Positions 16,570-26,767 are shown, numbered from the stretch's first letter. The stretch: DNA of 64,000 nt from JAIBJN01 sp963775505 (GCA_963775505.1 CAVZIL010000001.1:310001-374000), one strand, 5' to 3'. Translations and numbers: made by a program. Notes: generated by a model from the letters alone, not told the origin.

Positions 16570-18521
16570 CTAGCAGATCAGGCGACCGACGACGATGGTC
16601 ACCGTCGAGCCCCCGCTCGCCTGCGAGCCGCCTCCCGGATCCTGGGCGATGATGGTGTTTACCTGCCCCGGGTCGCTGACCTCCTCGCAGATCGTGCTCG
16701 GGCGCAGACCGGCGTCTCGGATCTCCGCCCGGGCGCTGGAGAGGCTCTGGCCGAGCACGTCGGGGACGGTGACGAGCTCGGGCCCCGTCGAGATCGTGAT
16801 CGAGACCGTCGACCCCTGCGGGGCCTCGGCGCCCGCCGAGGGGCTCTGGCCGGAGACGAGGCCTTCGGGCGTGCTGTCGCTCGGCGCCTCCGTGACCGCG
16901 ACCTCGAAGCCCGCGTCTTCGAGTATGGCCCGGGCGTTCGACTCCGACTCGCCGAGCACGCTCGGAACCTCGACCTGCCGGACTCCCTTGGAGACGCGCA
17001 CCTCGACCTCGGTGCCCTCGTCGACCCGCTCGCCCGCCTTCGGGTCCTGGTTGACGACCTGGCCCGGCGGCCTCTGGGAGAAGACTTCGACCTGGCGGGG
17101 CTCGAGGTTGACCTCGTTGAGGGCGTCCACGGCCTCCGCGTACGAGAGCCCGACCAGGTCGGGAACCTCCACCTCCCTCGGCCCGGTCGAGACCGTGATC
17201 GTCACGGTTGTGCCCGTCGTCACCGACGTGCCCTCCCTCGGGCTCTGCTCGATCACTCTCCCTTCCTCGACGTCGAGGCTCGGCTGCTCCTCGACCTCAG
17301 CCTCGAGCCCGGCCTCTTCGATCAACGCGACCGCTTCGTCCTCGCGCAGCCCCACGACGAGCGGCACTCCAACAGGGGCCCTCTCGTCGAGCTGCTCCTG
17401 GATCTCGTTGTATGCCCACCATCCCGCGAGGGCGGCAGCGGCGATGAGGAGCGCGACCAGGAGCCAGGGCACCCAGCGCCGGCGCCGCTTCGGCGGCTCG
17501 TCGTACGGGCTCGGGGGCGGGTAGCCCGGACGTCTCGGCGCCCGGGGGGCGGGGGCGGCGCGACGACCCGCGTCGGGCTTTCGGACATGAGCTCCGTGGC
17601 CTCCCCGACCGCGGCCCCTGCGAGGAGCGCCGTCGCCGCCGTCGAGGTCGCGCGGGAGATGGGCAGGCCGGCCTCGAAGCGCTCCAGGTCCTCGATGAAC
17701 TCCTCGGCGGTCTGGTACCGGTCCGCGGGGTCCTTCGCGAGGGCGCGGAGGACGATCTGGTCGAGATCCGGCGGGATCTCGGGCCGAAGCGAGGAGGGCG
17801 GCGCCGGCGGCTCGTTCACGTGCTTCATCGCGATCTCGATCGCGGAGTCGCCCGTGAAGGGGACCTTGCCGGTCAGCATCTCGTAGAGCACGACGCCGGC
17901 CGAGTAGAGATCCGACGCGGCCGTCACGGGCGCGCCCCGTGCCTGCTCGGGGGAGAGGTACTGCGCCGTGCCCATGATCGACCCGGCCTCGGTCATCTGC
18001 GAAGCGCTGTGATGCGCGATGCCGAAATCGGTCACCTTCAGCCGCGGCTCGTGGGCCTTCACCTGCTGGTCGGCCGAGACGAGCACGTTGTGCGGCTTGA
18101 TGTCGCGGTGGATGATCCCGTGGCGGTGCGCGAAACGGAGCGCTTCGAGCAGCTGCTTCGCGTACGCGACCGCCGTCTCGATCGGGAGCGCCCCCCGCGT
18201 CAGGATCAGCTCCTTGAGGCTGCGCCCCTCGATGACCTCCATGGCGATGTAGTAGGTCCCCTCGGCCTCTCCCCGGTCGTAGATGGAGACGATGTTCGGG
18301 TGCGAGAGCCCGGCGGCCGACTTCGCCTCGCGCCGGAAGCGCTCGATGAAGAGGTCGTCGCCCGCGTAGCGTTCGTTCAGGATCTTCACCGCGACGCGGC
18401 GGCCGAGGTCCTCGTCCTCGGCGAGGTAGACGTTGGCCATCCCGCCGGAGCCGAGCTTCCTCAGGATTCTGTAGCGGCCGTCGAAGAGCGTGTTGATGAG
18501 GGAGTCCGAGGTGCGCGCCAT
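16570..18521 (-). CDS. pknB: Ser/Thr protein kinase PknB with four PASTA domains (frame broken once)
   Basis: Membrane receptor kinase controlling cell-wall synthesis. Residues about 15-280 form the kinase: GSGGMANVYLA, VAVKIL, HRDIKPHN, DFGIAHH and SPEQARG are intact. The frame then runs to a C/G run at 17544-17549 (plus-strand GGGGGG), where one missing base breaks it. The other frame continues with PYDEPPKRRRRWVPWLLVALL, one membrane helix and four PASTA repeats (starting VPLVVG, VPDLVG, VPSVLG, VPDVLG), ending RLIC. PASTA repeats bind muropeptides or lipid II. Corrected length is about 650 residues. The break is probably an indel in a homopolymer. Confidence 0.92.
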
Positions 18522-18539
18522 GGGCGAAGTCTTTAGAGG

Positions 18540-20021
18540 TTAGGTGTTTCTCCCGAGGGCCGCTTCCATGATGGAACGGGCGATCGGAGCCGCCGTCGCG
18601 CCGCCGGTGCCGGCCTGCTCGGAGAGCGCGACGGCGACCGCGACCTCCGGGCGGTCGGCGGGCGCGAAGGCGATGAACCAGGTGTTGTTCCGGCCTGCGA
18701 TCCCGGTTTCGGCGGTCCCGGTCTTGCCGGCGACGGAGATGCCGGGGATCTGGGCGGCGACTCCGGTGCCGGATTGCACTGCCAGGGTCATCATCGCGGT
18801 CAGGTCGGCTGCCGTCGACGGCTCGACCGCCGTCTTCCACTCCTCCGCGTCGAAGCGCTGGATCACGTCCCCGTCGGGCGCGACGATGCGCTCGACGAGC
18901 CTCGGCTCCATGACGACGCCGTCGTTGGCGACGCCGGCGGCGACGAGCGCCATCTGCAGCGGGGTGACGACGAGGCGCTCCTGTCCGAAGGCGAGGCGGC
19001 CGGGGTCGACCTCGTTCGGGTCCTCCGGGTCGAAGAGGCGCCCGTTGCGGTAGAGGCCGCTGATCAGCACCTCCTCGGAGGGCAGCTCGATCGGCGGGCG
19101 CTCGTAGAAGCCGAACCGCTTCGCGTACTCGAGCACGACGTCGGCCCCGAGCTCCTTGCCGATGTTGCAGAAGACCGAGTTGATGGAGTTCTGAACGGCC
19201 TGCGCGAGCGTCACCGTGCCGAAACCGCTCGGCCTGCCCTGGTCGGAGAAGTTGAAGACTTGTTGCCCGAAGAGCGTGCAGAAGCCAGGGTCGTCGAACG
19301 GGCTCTCCGGCGTGAAGGTGCCGGTGTCGAGCGCCGCGGCCGCGGTGACGATCTTGAAGGTCGAGCCGGGGACGAAGCGGCCGGCCGTCGCGCGGTCGAG
19401 GAGCGGCGCTGCCGGACGGCAGGGTGCCCTGATCGCCTCGATGGACGCGAAGTCGGTCTCGACGAGGTTGGGATCGAAGGACGGCGACGAGGCGAGTGCG
19501 AGCACGCGCCCGGTCGACGGCTCCAGCGCGACTGCGGCGCCGCACTGGCCGTCGAGCCCGCGTTCGGCCGCGCGCTGCGCGTCGAGGTCCAGCGTCGTCA
19601 CGACGTCGTTCCCCTGACGCGGGATGCCGCGCAGCTTGTCCAGCGTCGAGTCGATGACCGTGCTGAGGTTGGCGTTCGAGCCCGTGAGGAAGTCGTTCAG
19701 GGAGAGCTCGAGGCCCGTCCGGGAACGGCCGATCGTCGAGTAGCCGACGGCGTGCGCCGTCAGCGACCGTTCGGGGTAGCGCCGGAGCCACCACACGCGC
19801 CCGTCCTCGAGCTGTCGCCGCCGGTTCGCGGCCAGCCGGGTCCGGCCGTCCGCGGCCAGGATCAGCCCCCGCTCGATCTCGAGCTCGCGCACGATCAGCG
19901 TCGGATTCCCCTGCCGCGCCTCCAAATCGGGCGCCCGCCAGAGCCAGTACGTCGCCGTGGCGATGAGCGCGACGAACAGGAACGCGAAGACGAGGAAGAG
20001 ACGGCGGATCGGCGGGTTCAC
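18540..20021 (-). CDS. pbpA: Penicillin-binding protein (class B transpeptidase, PbpA type)
   Basis: A 493-residue peptidoglycan transpeptidase with an N-terminal membrane anchor (about 8-27) and an extracytoplasmic body. Active-site motifs are STFK (PGSTFKIVT), SxN as SIN in QNSINSVFCN, and KTGTAE. The N-terminal dimer-like region is short, as in mycobacterial PbpA rather than FtsI. Its start overlaps the ftsW/rodA stop by four bases, and it precedes pknB by 18 bases. It works with the SEDS glycosyltransferase encoded just upstream. Confidence 0.94.
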   Translation of the reverse strand: MNPPIRRLFLVFAFLFVALIATATYWLWRAPDLEARQGNPTLIVRELEIERGLILAADGRTRLAANRRRQLEDGRVWWLRRYPERSLTAHAVGYSTIGRSRTGLELSLNDFLTGSNANLSTVIDSTLDKLRGIPRQGNDVVTTLDLDAQRAAERGLDGQCGAAVALEPSTGRVLALASSPSFDPNLVETDFASIEAIRAPCRPAAPLLDRATAGRFVPGSTFKIVTAAAALDTGTFTPESPFDDPGFCTLFGQQVFNFSDQGRPSGFGTVTLAQAVQNSINSVFCNIGKELGADVVLEYAKRFGFYERPPIELPSEEVLISGLYRNGRLFDPEDPNEVDPGRLAFGQERLVVTPLQMALVAAGVANDGVVMEPRLVERIVAPDGDVIQRFDAEEWKTAVEPSTAADLTAMMTLAVQSGTGVAAQIPGISVAGKTGTAETGIAGRNNTWFIAFAPADRPEVAVAVALSEQAGTGGATAAPIARSIMEAALGRNT

Positions 20022-21307
20022 GTGCCCTCCCCCCGGTTTACACGCTCGGAGACCATGAGCAGGAGCGCGAGGATCACGAAGTTGGCGACGATGCTCGAGC
20101 CTCCGTAGGAGACGAAGGGCAACGTGATCCCGGTGAGCGGGATCAGCCCGACAACGCCGCCGATGATGATGAACGCCTGAATGGCGACGGCGGCCGTGAG
20201 CCCGGCGGCGAGGAGCTTCGAGAACCCATCGGACGCGAGCATGGAGATGCGGAAGCCCCTGTAGGCGAAGATGAGGTAGAGCAGGATCACCCCGGCGGCG
20301 CCGGCCAGGCCGAGCTCCTGCGCGATCGCCGAGAAGATGAAGTCGGTCTCGAGGTAGGGGATGTACGACTCGCCCTGCGGCGTCAGGAGCACGCCGTTCC
20401 CGAGCCCGGAGCCGAAGACGCCGCCGCTCGAGACCGCGTAGAGGGACTGCACGAGCTGGAACGACGTGCCCTCGGGGTCCGCCCAGGGGTCGAGCCAGCT
20501 CTGCACGCGGTCCTGGACGTGCGGGATCACCTGGTAGAGGGCGACGGCCCCCGCGAGGAAGAGCGCGAAACCGGCGGCGACGAACGACCAGCGGGCCGTG
20601 GCCGTGTAGAGCATCACAAGGAAGATGGCGAAGAAGAGGAGCGCGCCGCCCAGGTCACGCGTCTGGAAGAGGACGAGCATGGCGCCGCCCCAGATGAGGA
20701 GCAGGGGGCCGAGGTGCTTGGGGGAGGGCAGGCGGCCCTGGCCGGCGGCGCCGTAGGAGAGGAGCTCCCTGTTGTCCCGCAGGTATCCGGCGAGGAAGAT
20801 GACGAAGAGGACCTCGCCAGCTCGCCCGGCTGGAAGACGATCCCGCCGCGGAAGTCGACCCACAGCGTCGCGCCGTTGATCGTCCTCCCGATGTACGGCA
20901 GGGCCGGCAGGACGAGGAGGACGATCGCGGAGACGCCGAGGAGGTACTTGACGTTGTCCAGCTCGCGGTAGTCACGCAGGAAGAGGATGAGCCCCGCGAA
21001 GGCGGCGACGCCGACGACGACCCAGAGCCCCTGTCTGAAGGCCAGCTCGGGGTCGATCCGGTAGATCATGGTGATCCCGAGCGCGGAGAGGAGCCCGCCG
21101 AGGGGCAGGAGATAGGGATCCGCGTGCGGGAGGCGCACGCGCAGGATCAGCATGGGCGATGACGAAGAGCGAGATGAAGAAGGCCGCGTAGGTGAGCGAG
21201 GCGGCCGAGACGACGTCCGACCGGGCGATGTAGACCGAGGCGAAGCCGGCCGCCGTCAGCAGGCCGACCATCCCGAGGTTGACGAGCTCGCGATTCCTGA
21301 GGCTCAG
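20018..21307 (-). CDS. rodA: SEDS-family glycosyltransferase FtsW/RodA (frame broken twice)
   Basis: Polytopic membrane polymerase of peptidoglycan glycan strands. Three frames must be joined. The first gives LSLRNRELVNLGMVGLLTAAG; an extra base near 21151 then breaks it, and removing it yields IAHLILRVRLPHADPYLLP. The second frame ends at VFQPGELA; a missing base near 20814 restores KVLFVIFLAGYLRDN, the conserved PGELAK site. The third frame holds QTRDLGGALLFF and the C-terminal GITLPFVSYGGSS. About 429 residues when corrected, normal for SEDS proteins. No ATG or GTG start is visible; CTG 21307 is the best candidate. Upstream sequence is in frame with pstP. Confidence 0.88.
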
Positions 21308-22627
21308 GGCGAGTGTCCCTTCGAGTATTGCTGCCTCGCTTCTGCGTCGCGAGCAGAAGCGAGAGTCCGCATGTCCGTAGCAAGGCGTGGCCTTGGAAAG
21401 GGCGAGGTGGTTTCGCGTCGCGAGAGCGGCACTCGGAGGGGCAGGGCACGCCTCGGCCTCGTACACGGCGACTCGTGCCAGCGCGCGGTCGTAGGAGACG
21501 AGCTCGTGGTCGAAGAGCGCGGCGCGCTCCTCGGGGGAGAGCTGCGAGGCCTGGAGGCGGCTGACGTAGCGCTCGCGGTAGAGCCCGGTCCCGGACGTCA
21601 GGTCGAAGGGCACACCTTGGTAGACGACGACATTGCCCTCTTCGTCAGCGCCGACGAAGTAGGCGCGCGAGAGCCCGAGAAGCGCGCCGCCGAGGAGAAG
21701 CGTCACGAAGCCGAGCGCGAGCACCGCCCAGAGGATGCGCCGCCCCCAGCGCCGTCGCTTCCTGCGAGGCTTCGCCTCCGCGACGGCCGGCGGCACGGGC
21801 CTGGTCGTCGCCACCGGCTGCAGGTTCGTCAGCGTGTCCTCGAGCTCGTCCGCGTCGCCCTGGCCGTTCCCTTTCACGGCCGCCGGCGCGACCAGCGTCT
21901 CCTCCACAGGGTCGTCTCCCGCGATCTGGAACAGGACGACGGTCACGTTGTCCTCGCCCCCGCCCGTGTTCGCAGCCCGCACGAGCTCGCGGGCGGCGTC
22001 GTCCAGTGTCGGCGCGGCCGAGAGGATGCCGAGGATGTCCTCGTCCGCCACCATCGTCGTCAGCCCGTCCGAGCAGAGGAGGAAGAGGTCTCCCGGTTGG
22101 ACGTCGACGGTGTTCGTGTCGACGTCCACCTCGGGATCGGTGCCGAGGGCTCGCGTGATTACCGAGCGCTGCGGATGGGCGTCGGCTTCCTCGGGGGTGA
22201 GCCTCCCGCTCCGCATGAGGTCACCGACGAGCGAGTGGTCCTCGGTCAGCTGCTCCAGCTGGCCGTCGCGGATCCGGTAGGCGCGCGAGTCGCCGACATG
22301 ACCGAGGGTCACGCGGCCCCCCGTGAGCAGGGCGGCGGTCACCGTCGTCCCCATACCCGAGACGTCCGAGTCGGCGCGCGCGCGCTCGTAGATCCGCCGA
22401 TTGGCCTCCTGGATGATCGCCTGCACGCGCTCGTCGGGCGCCAGCCTGTCGGCCTCGTGGAACTCGCGGAAGGCGGCTGCGGCGAGCCGGGACGCCACCT
22501 CGCCGGCCTGCGCGCCGCCCATGCCGTCCGCGACTGCGAATAGCGGGGGATCGAGGACGAAGGCATCCTCGTTTCGGCGCCTGATCCGCCCCGGGTCGGT
22601 CCGGCCCGCGCTCTCGCCCAGCGTCAT
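21308..22627 (-). CDS. pstP: PP2C-family Ser/Thr phosphatase PstP, open into rodA
   Basis: Metal-dependent phosphatase opposing PknB. Residues about 5-235 carry GRIRRRNEDAF, VADGMGG, GHVGDSRAYRI, CSDGLTTMV and GGGEDNVTVVLF, the PP2C metal-site motifs. A membrane helix follows at about 300-322 and an extracytoplasmic tail of about 90 residues (ALFDHELVSYDRALARVAVYEAEA). No stop codon is found after that tail: the same frame continues through about 45 unconserved codons into rodA. Either a stop was lost by an indel or the two are fused. A perfect hairpin lies in the joining segment. The ATG overlaps the fhaB stop. Confidence 0.88.
21338..21360. repeat. Perfect inverted repeat between pstP and rodA
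   Basis: GCTTCTGC and GCAGAAGC separated by seven bases (GTCGCGA) form an 8-bp stem in the unconserved joint between the pstP and rodA domains. It could be a transcript hairpin or a small dispersed repeat. Confidence 0.6.
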
Positions 22628-23094
22628 CGCCCGAACCGAAGCTCCGTGTCGCCGACCTGGACAAGGTCGCCCTCGTGCAATCTCCGGCGCCCCTCGAGGC
22701 GCTCGCCGTTCACGTAGGTCCCGTTGGTGGAGCCGAGGTCGACGACCCAGGTGCCGTCGAGCCCGCTCTCGACGCGGGCGTGGCGGCCGGAGGCGTAGTC
22801 GTCGCCCGTGAGCACGACGACATTGTCGTCGGCGCGGCCGATGGTCGTCGGGACCGGCCCCGCCTCGAAGGCGGTGCCGACGGGCACGGCGCTCGAGCGC
22901 GTGACGACCAGCCGGCCCGGGACGATCCCGGCCTCGGCCCTCGCCTGCGCCACCTGAGCGGGAGCCATGACGAAGCTCTCCTGCGGAGCTGCGGGGAGAC
23001 CGCGCTCCGCGGAGCGCACGACCCGCCAGATGAAGATGTAGAGGAGGACGACGAAGCCGGCCTGAAGGGCGATGAGGATGGGCTCGACGGACAC
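22624..23094 (-). CDS. fhaB: Membrane-anchored FHA-domain protein FhaB/FipA type
   Basis: A 156-residue protein starting at GTG 23094: VEPILIALQAGFVVLLYIFIW is an N-terminal membrane helix, followed by a linker and a C-terminal FHA domain (about 75-150) with TIGRADDN, YASGRHARVE and STNGTYVNGERL, the phosphothreonine-binding residues. FHA proteins bind phospho-Thr on PknB-type kinase substrates. It sits between fhaA and pstP in the conserved actinobacterial order. Confidence 0.93.
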   Translation of the reverse strand: MSVEPILIALQAGFVVLLYIFIWRVVRSAERGLPAAPQESFVMAPAQVAQARAEAGIVPGRLVVTRSSAVPVGTAFEAGPVPTTIGRADDNVVVLTGDDYASGRHARVESGLDGTWVVDLGSTNGTYVNGERLEGRRRLHEGDLVQVGDTELRFGR

Positions 23095-23111
23095 TGGTCC
23101 GAGCGAGAGGG

Positions 23112-23888
23112 CTAGTAGCCTCGTTCGAAGCGGACTTCGGTGGTGCCGAGGAGAATCACGTCCTCCGGCGTGAGCTGGGCCCGCTCCACTCGCTTGCCGT
23201 TCACCGTAACGCCGTTCGTCGAGCCGAGGTCGACGATCCAGTACGCCGTGTCCTCGCGCCTGATCTCGGCGTGGCGGCGCGAGACGTTCGGGTCGTCCAC
23301 CGCGATGTCGCACTCCCGTGAGCGGCCGATGACGAGGACGCGGTCGTCGAGCTCGCGGCGCTTGCCGTCCACCACCACGGCGGCCGGTGCCCGGGCGAGG
23401 TCGTTCTCCTCGGCCAGCTCGGGCGAGACGGTCTCGGTCACCGGCGGCCGGTAGATCCTCGTCGCGCTGGGCGCGGCCTGAGGCACGACGTCAGGCGGGG
23501 TCGGCGCCTGCGGACGGTCGGGCTGGACCATGCGGGTGGCGATCCCGAACTCCCCGACGCCCAGGTCGTCGTCCTCCTCGATCAGGACGGCCGGTGTCGA
23601 GAGGAGGGCGTAGCCCTCGCGGCGGGCGTGCTCGGAGAGGTAGTCGGAGAGCTCGGTGAGGAGGGAGTCCTCGTAGCTCGAGAACTGCTCGCGATCGCCG
23701 GGACAGAGGTACAGCGTGTACTCGTTCGGCACGTACACCCGCGAGACGGAGACGCTCTTGGCCTCGTCCATCTCCTTGGCCAGCTTCCGCGCCAGCTCGA
23801 CCGGCTGCACGTGCGTTCGGAAGGCGCGCCCGAACACGCCCTCCACGATCGACTCGATCCTGTGCTCGATGCTTCGCAGGACGCTCAT
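23112..23888 (-). CDS. fhaA: FhaA: DUF3662 plus FHA-domain protein
   Basis: A 258-residue protein with an N-terminal DUF3662 domain (about 1-120: SIEHRIESIVEGVFGRAF, VYVPNEYTLYL) and a C-terminal FHA domain (about 170-255: VLVIGRSRECDIAV, NVSRRHAEI, STNGVTVNGKRV). In mycobacteria FhaA binds the phosphorylated pseudokinase domain of MviN (MurJ) to restrain peptidoglycan synthesis. ATG 23888 is chosen because MSVLRSIEHR is the family N-terminus. No Shine-Dalgarno sequence precedes it; a hairpin does. Confidence 0.92.
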   Translation of the reverse strand: MSVLRSIEHRIESIVEGVFGRAFRTHVQPVELARKLAKEMDEAKSVSVSRVYVPNEYTLYLCPGDREQFSSYEDSLLTELSDYLSEHARREGYALLSTPAVLIEEDDDLGVGEFGIATRMVQPDRPQAPTPPDVVPQAAPSATRIYRPPVTETVSPELAEENDLARAPAAVVVDGKRRELDDRVLVIGRSRECDIAVDDPNVSRRHAEIRREDTAYWIVDLGSTNGVTVNGKRVERAQLTPEDVILLGTTEVRFERGY

Positions 23889-23890
23889 AC

Positions 23891-23908
23891 CGGGCACCAT
23901 TGTGCCCG
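23891..23908 (-). promoter_or_regulatory. Hairpin just upstream of fhaA
   Basis: A 7-bp perfect stem CGGGCAC/GTGCCCG (written on the plus strand) with a four-base loop fills most of the 29-base gap between the membrane kinase stop and the fhaA start. It would lie against the initiation codon and could modulate fhaA translation or processing. Confidence 0.4.
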
Positions 23909-23917
23909 CCGGCCACT

Positions 23918-25534
23918 CTAGCGGGGCGCCCGAACCAGCGGATACGCGAGCGCGGCGGCCGCGAGCCAGACCGCCGGGGCCGCCCACTGAGCGGCGACGG
24001 GAGCGCCGCCGACGGCGATCGGGACGAGGAGCAGGGCGCCCAGGAAGCCGGCACCCCAGGCGGCGACACCCCAGAGCCCGCGGCTACGCGCGAGGCTCGT
24101 GGACGCGGCCGCGAGGGCGACGATCACGATCGCGGCGACGATCGTCGGCCGGCTCGTCAGGGCGGCGAGCGAGCCGTCGAGAGCGGCACCGGGCTGCTCA
24201 GCCCCGCTCACGCCGCGCGGCCTCGGCGGAGCCGCCCCGGTCAGCGGCAGGCGCGGCCCCGCGACTACGGCGGCCGTAAAGGCCGCCACGACCGCGGCGC
24301 CGCCGAGGGCGGTCCTTCGCACGATCCCCCGGGCCTGCAGGGCGATCACCGGGACGAGCGGAAGCAGGTGGACGAACGCGAGCAGCGGGCCCGAGAGGAA
24401 GAGCAAGCCGGAGCGGGCGTCGCGTGCGAACAGGAGGAGCCAGGCGAGCGCGAGCGGGAGGTAGGCGATCGCCAGGCCGAGCGAGAGGTTGCCGAGCGGG
24501 AGCACGGGAACGGCGAGCGCGGCCGCAAGCCCCGCCGCCGGGCTGAGGAACGCGACGAGCGCCACGAGCGCGCCGAGGAGGAAGGGCCACCCGGTGGGGA
24601 AGAAGGGCAGGAGGAAGGCGGTCGCTCCGGCGAAGAGCGCCGCGAGCGCCGCGTGCGGAGCGCGCTCGCGTAGGACGGCGGGCGAGGTCGTCGCGCGGCG
24701 GCGCTCCGTGCGTCCCTGCTCCACCGTCCGCAGGAAGTTGAGCGCCTGCTTCGCGGTCGGGCGCTTCCGGGGGTCGACCGAGAGCATGCGATCCACCGCG
24801 CGGCAGAGCTCGCGCGGGAGGTCGGGGCGCAGCTCGGCGAGCGGCTGCGCGCCTTGCTCGACGCGCCGTGCGGTCTCGAGCGGGGAGACCGCCCAGAACG
24901 GGTGGCGTCCCGCGAGCGCCTCCCAGAGGAGCACGCCCACGGCCCAGACGTCCGCCGCGCCCGTCGCGTCCTCGCCGGCGAGCCGCTCGGGGGCGATGTA
25001 GGCGAGCGTCCCGGGCACGTCCCCGACCGCGGTGAGCGTGTCGGCGTGCTCCAGCTGCGCGAGCCCGAAGTCGAGCAGGCGGACCGAGACCTCGTCTCCG
25101 TCCTCCAGCATGACGTTCGCCGGCTTGACGTCGCGGTGGACGACGCCCTTGGAATGGGCGTGAGCCAGCGCCTCGAGCACCTGGGCGGCCGCCTCGACGG
25201 CGCTCCAGTCGTCTACGGCACCGGCGCGGAGAGCGTCACGGAGCGTGCGCCCGGAGACGTAGGGGTAGGCGACGTAGACGTGCCTGTCGTCGCGTGCCAG
25301 CGCGAGGGCGCGTAGGCAGCGTGGGTGGCGCAGCCGGGTGGCGGCGTCCACCTCCCGCTCGGCGCGGGCGCCGGGCTTGCCGTCGCGCTCGACGACCTTC
25401 AGGGCGACCTCTCTCCCCTCCTCCTCGTCGCGCGCGAGCCAGACCGAGCCGCCGCCGCCGCTTCCGAGGGGCCGGAGCGGCCGGTACCGGCCGAGCACGA
25501 GATGGTTCTCGGTGAGCGCGACGGCTGTCTGCAT
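23918..25534 (-). CDS. Ser/Thr protein kinase with polytopic membrane C-terminus
   Basis: A 538-residue Hanks-type kinase. Residues about 14-265 form the kinase: GSGGGGSVWLA, VALKVV, HRDVKPAN, DFGLAQL and ADVWAVGVLLWEAL are intact. The C-terminal 270 residues are an unusually hydrophobic block of about eight membrane segments, not a single anchor. This differs from PknA/PknB receptors and suggests membrane sensing or transport coupling. ATG 25534 gives MQTAVALTENHLVLGRYR. It is the first gene of the fhaA-fhaB-pstP-rodA-pbpA-pknB-ddl operon, in the place where other actinobacteria may have pknA-like genes. Confidence 0.87.
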   Translation of the reverse strand: MQTAVALTENHLVLGRYRPLRPLGSGGGGSVWLARDEEEGREVALKVVERDGKPGARAEREVDAATRLRHPRCLRALALARDDRHVYVAYPYVSGRTLRDALRAGAVDDWSAVEAAAQVLEALAHAHSKGVVHRDVKPANVMLEDGDEVSVRLLDFGLAQLEHADTLTAVGDVPGTLAYIAPERLAGEDATGAADVWAVGVLLWEALAGRHPFWAVSPLETARRVEQGAQPLAELRPDLPRELCRAVDRMLSVDPRKRPTAKQALNFLRTVEQGRTERRRATTSPAVLRERAPHAALAALFAGATAFLLPFFPTGWPFLLGALVALVAFLSPAAGLAAALAVPVLPLGNLSLGLAIAYLPLALAWLLLFARDARSGLLFLSGPLLAFVHLLPLVPVIALQARGIVRRTALGGAAVVAAFTAAVVAGPRLPLTGAAPPRPRGVSGAEQPGAALDGSLAALTSRPTIVAAIVIVALAAASTSLARSRGLWGVAAWGAGFLGALLLVPIAVGGAPVAAQWAAPAVWLAAAALAYPLVRAPR

Positions 25535-25633
25535 CGGGTGGTAACCCGGCTCTTGGCTCCCGGCTGGGAAAGTCCTGCAAAGTCCGGACTGGGTGGTAGA
25601 CTCGGCGACTTCCTCGACCCGGATCGGCCCGTC

Positions 25634-26767
25634 TTGGACCGCGAGAAGAGCGACCCTCAGACCGACATCGAGTTCGACTTCTTCGACGAGTCGCCGACCA
25701 GCGAGTCGCCGCCTGCGAAGGAGCGGCCGCCCGGCAAGCGCCGACGACTCCCGAAGCGGCCGCCGTCCCCGCCCGGTGGGCCGCGGCTCTACCGGCTGGG
25801 CGTCCTGATCGCCGGCGCCATCCTTCTCGCCGTCATCTTCATCCTCGTCATCAACAACTGCCGCGGCGACCAGAAGCAATCCGCGTACGAGGGCTACATG
25901 GAGGACGTCGGCGTCGTCGCCTCCGAGTCTGCCGACCTCGGAGCCCAGCTGAACGACCGGCTGACGGCCCCCGGGATCAGGCTCGAGGAGCTGCGGGCGA
26001 ACGTCGAGGGGTTCCAGGAGCAGCAGGAGCAGATCCTCAGACGCACCCAGGACCTCAGCCCGCCGGGCCCGCTGGTCGAGCAGCAGGAGGCCCTCGTGGA
26101 GACGATGCAGTTCAGGGTCAACGGGCTCTCGGGCCTCGCCCGCGGGCTCCAGCTCGTGGCCGAGACCGAGGATCCGCAGGAGTCGGGTCGGAACCTCGCC
26201 AACCAGGCGCAGCGCCTCGTCGCCAGCGACATCGTCTACGCCGACGCGTTCAGGGCCGCCGCCGAGTCGGTGCTCGAGCAGCAGGACGTGACCAACGTCG
26301 CCGTTCCGGCGTCGGTGTTCGTCCAGAACCCCGAGTTCGCCAGCCCCTCCTTCTGGACGCAGACGGTGCAGCGCCTCACGCGGGGGCCGGAGGCCGGCGG
26401 CCTCCGCGGCAACGGCATCGCCGGGGTCAGGGTCCAGCCGGGCGGGCAGGAGCTCGTTCGGGGCGAGGACAACACGGTGGAGCAGAGCGCCGATCTCGCG
26501 TTCGAGGTTCTCGTCGAGAACTCGGGAGAGACCCAGGAGACCCAGGTGCAGGTGACGCTGATCATCCGCCAGGATCCGCAGATCCGGAAGGAGCTGACGA
26601 TCGACGTCATCAACCCGGACGAGACGAAGACGGTGAGGTTCACCGGCTTCGAGAACCTCGAGTTCTCGGCTCAGACGACCCTCCAGGTCCAGGTCGAGCC
26701 GGTCGAGGGCGAGCGGAACACGAACAACAACACGGTCGAGTACCCGATCATCTTCACGCTCGCCTAA
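25634..26767 (+). CDS. Single-pass membrane protein with coiled coil and C-terminal beta domain
   Basis: About 377 residues, unrecognised. A Pro/Arg/Lys-rich cytoplasmic N-terminus precedes one membrane helix (GVLIAGAILLAVIFILVI). An exterior helical, Gln/Glu-rich region (about 85-230, coiled-coil-like) follows, then a C-terminal domain with NSGETQETQVQVTLIIRQ and NTNNNTVEYPIIFTLA that looks like a CARDB/Ig-like beta-sandwich. TTG 25634 is a tentative start; a -10-like TAGACT lies at about 25595. It diverges from the membrane kinase and precedes the DUF4446 gene by 11 bases. Possible envelope role. Confidence 0.7.
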   Translation: MDREKSDPQTDIEFDFFDESPTSESPPAKERPPGKRRRLPKRPPSPPGGPRLYRLGVLIAGAILLAVIFILVINNCRGDQKQSAYEGYMEDVGVVASESADLGAQLNDRLTAPGIRLEELRANVEGFQEQQEQILRRTQDLSPPGPLVEQQEALVETMQFRVNGLSGLARGLQLVAETEDPQESGRNLANQAQRLVASDIVYADAFRAAAESVLEQQDVTNVAVPASVFVQNPEFASPSFWTQTVQRLTRGPEAGGLRGNGIAGVRVQPGGQELVRGEDNTVEQSADLAFEVLVENSGETQETQVQVTLIIRQDPQIRKELTIDVINPDETKTVRFTGFENLEFSAQTTLQVQVEPVEGERNTNNNTVEYPIIFTLA

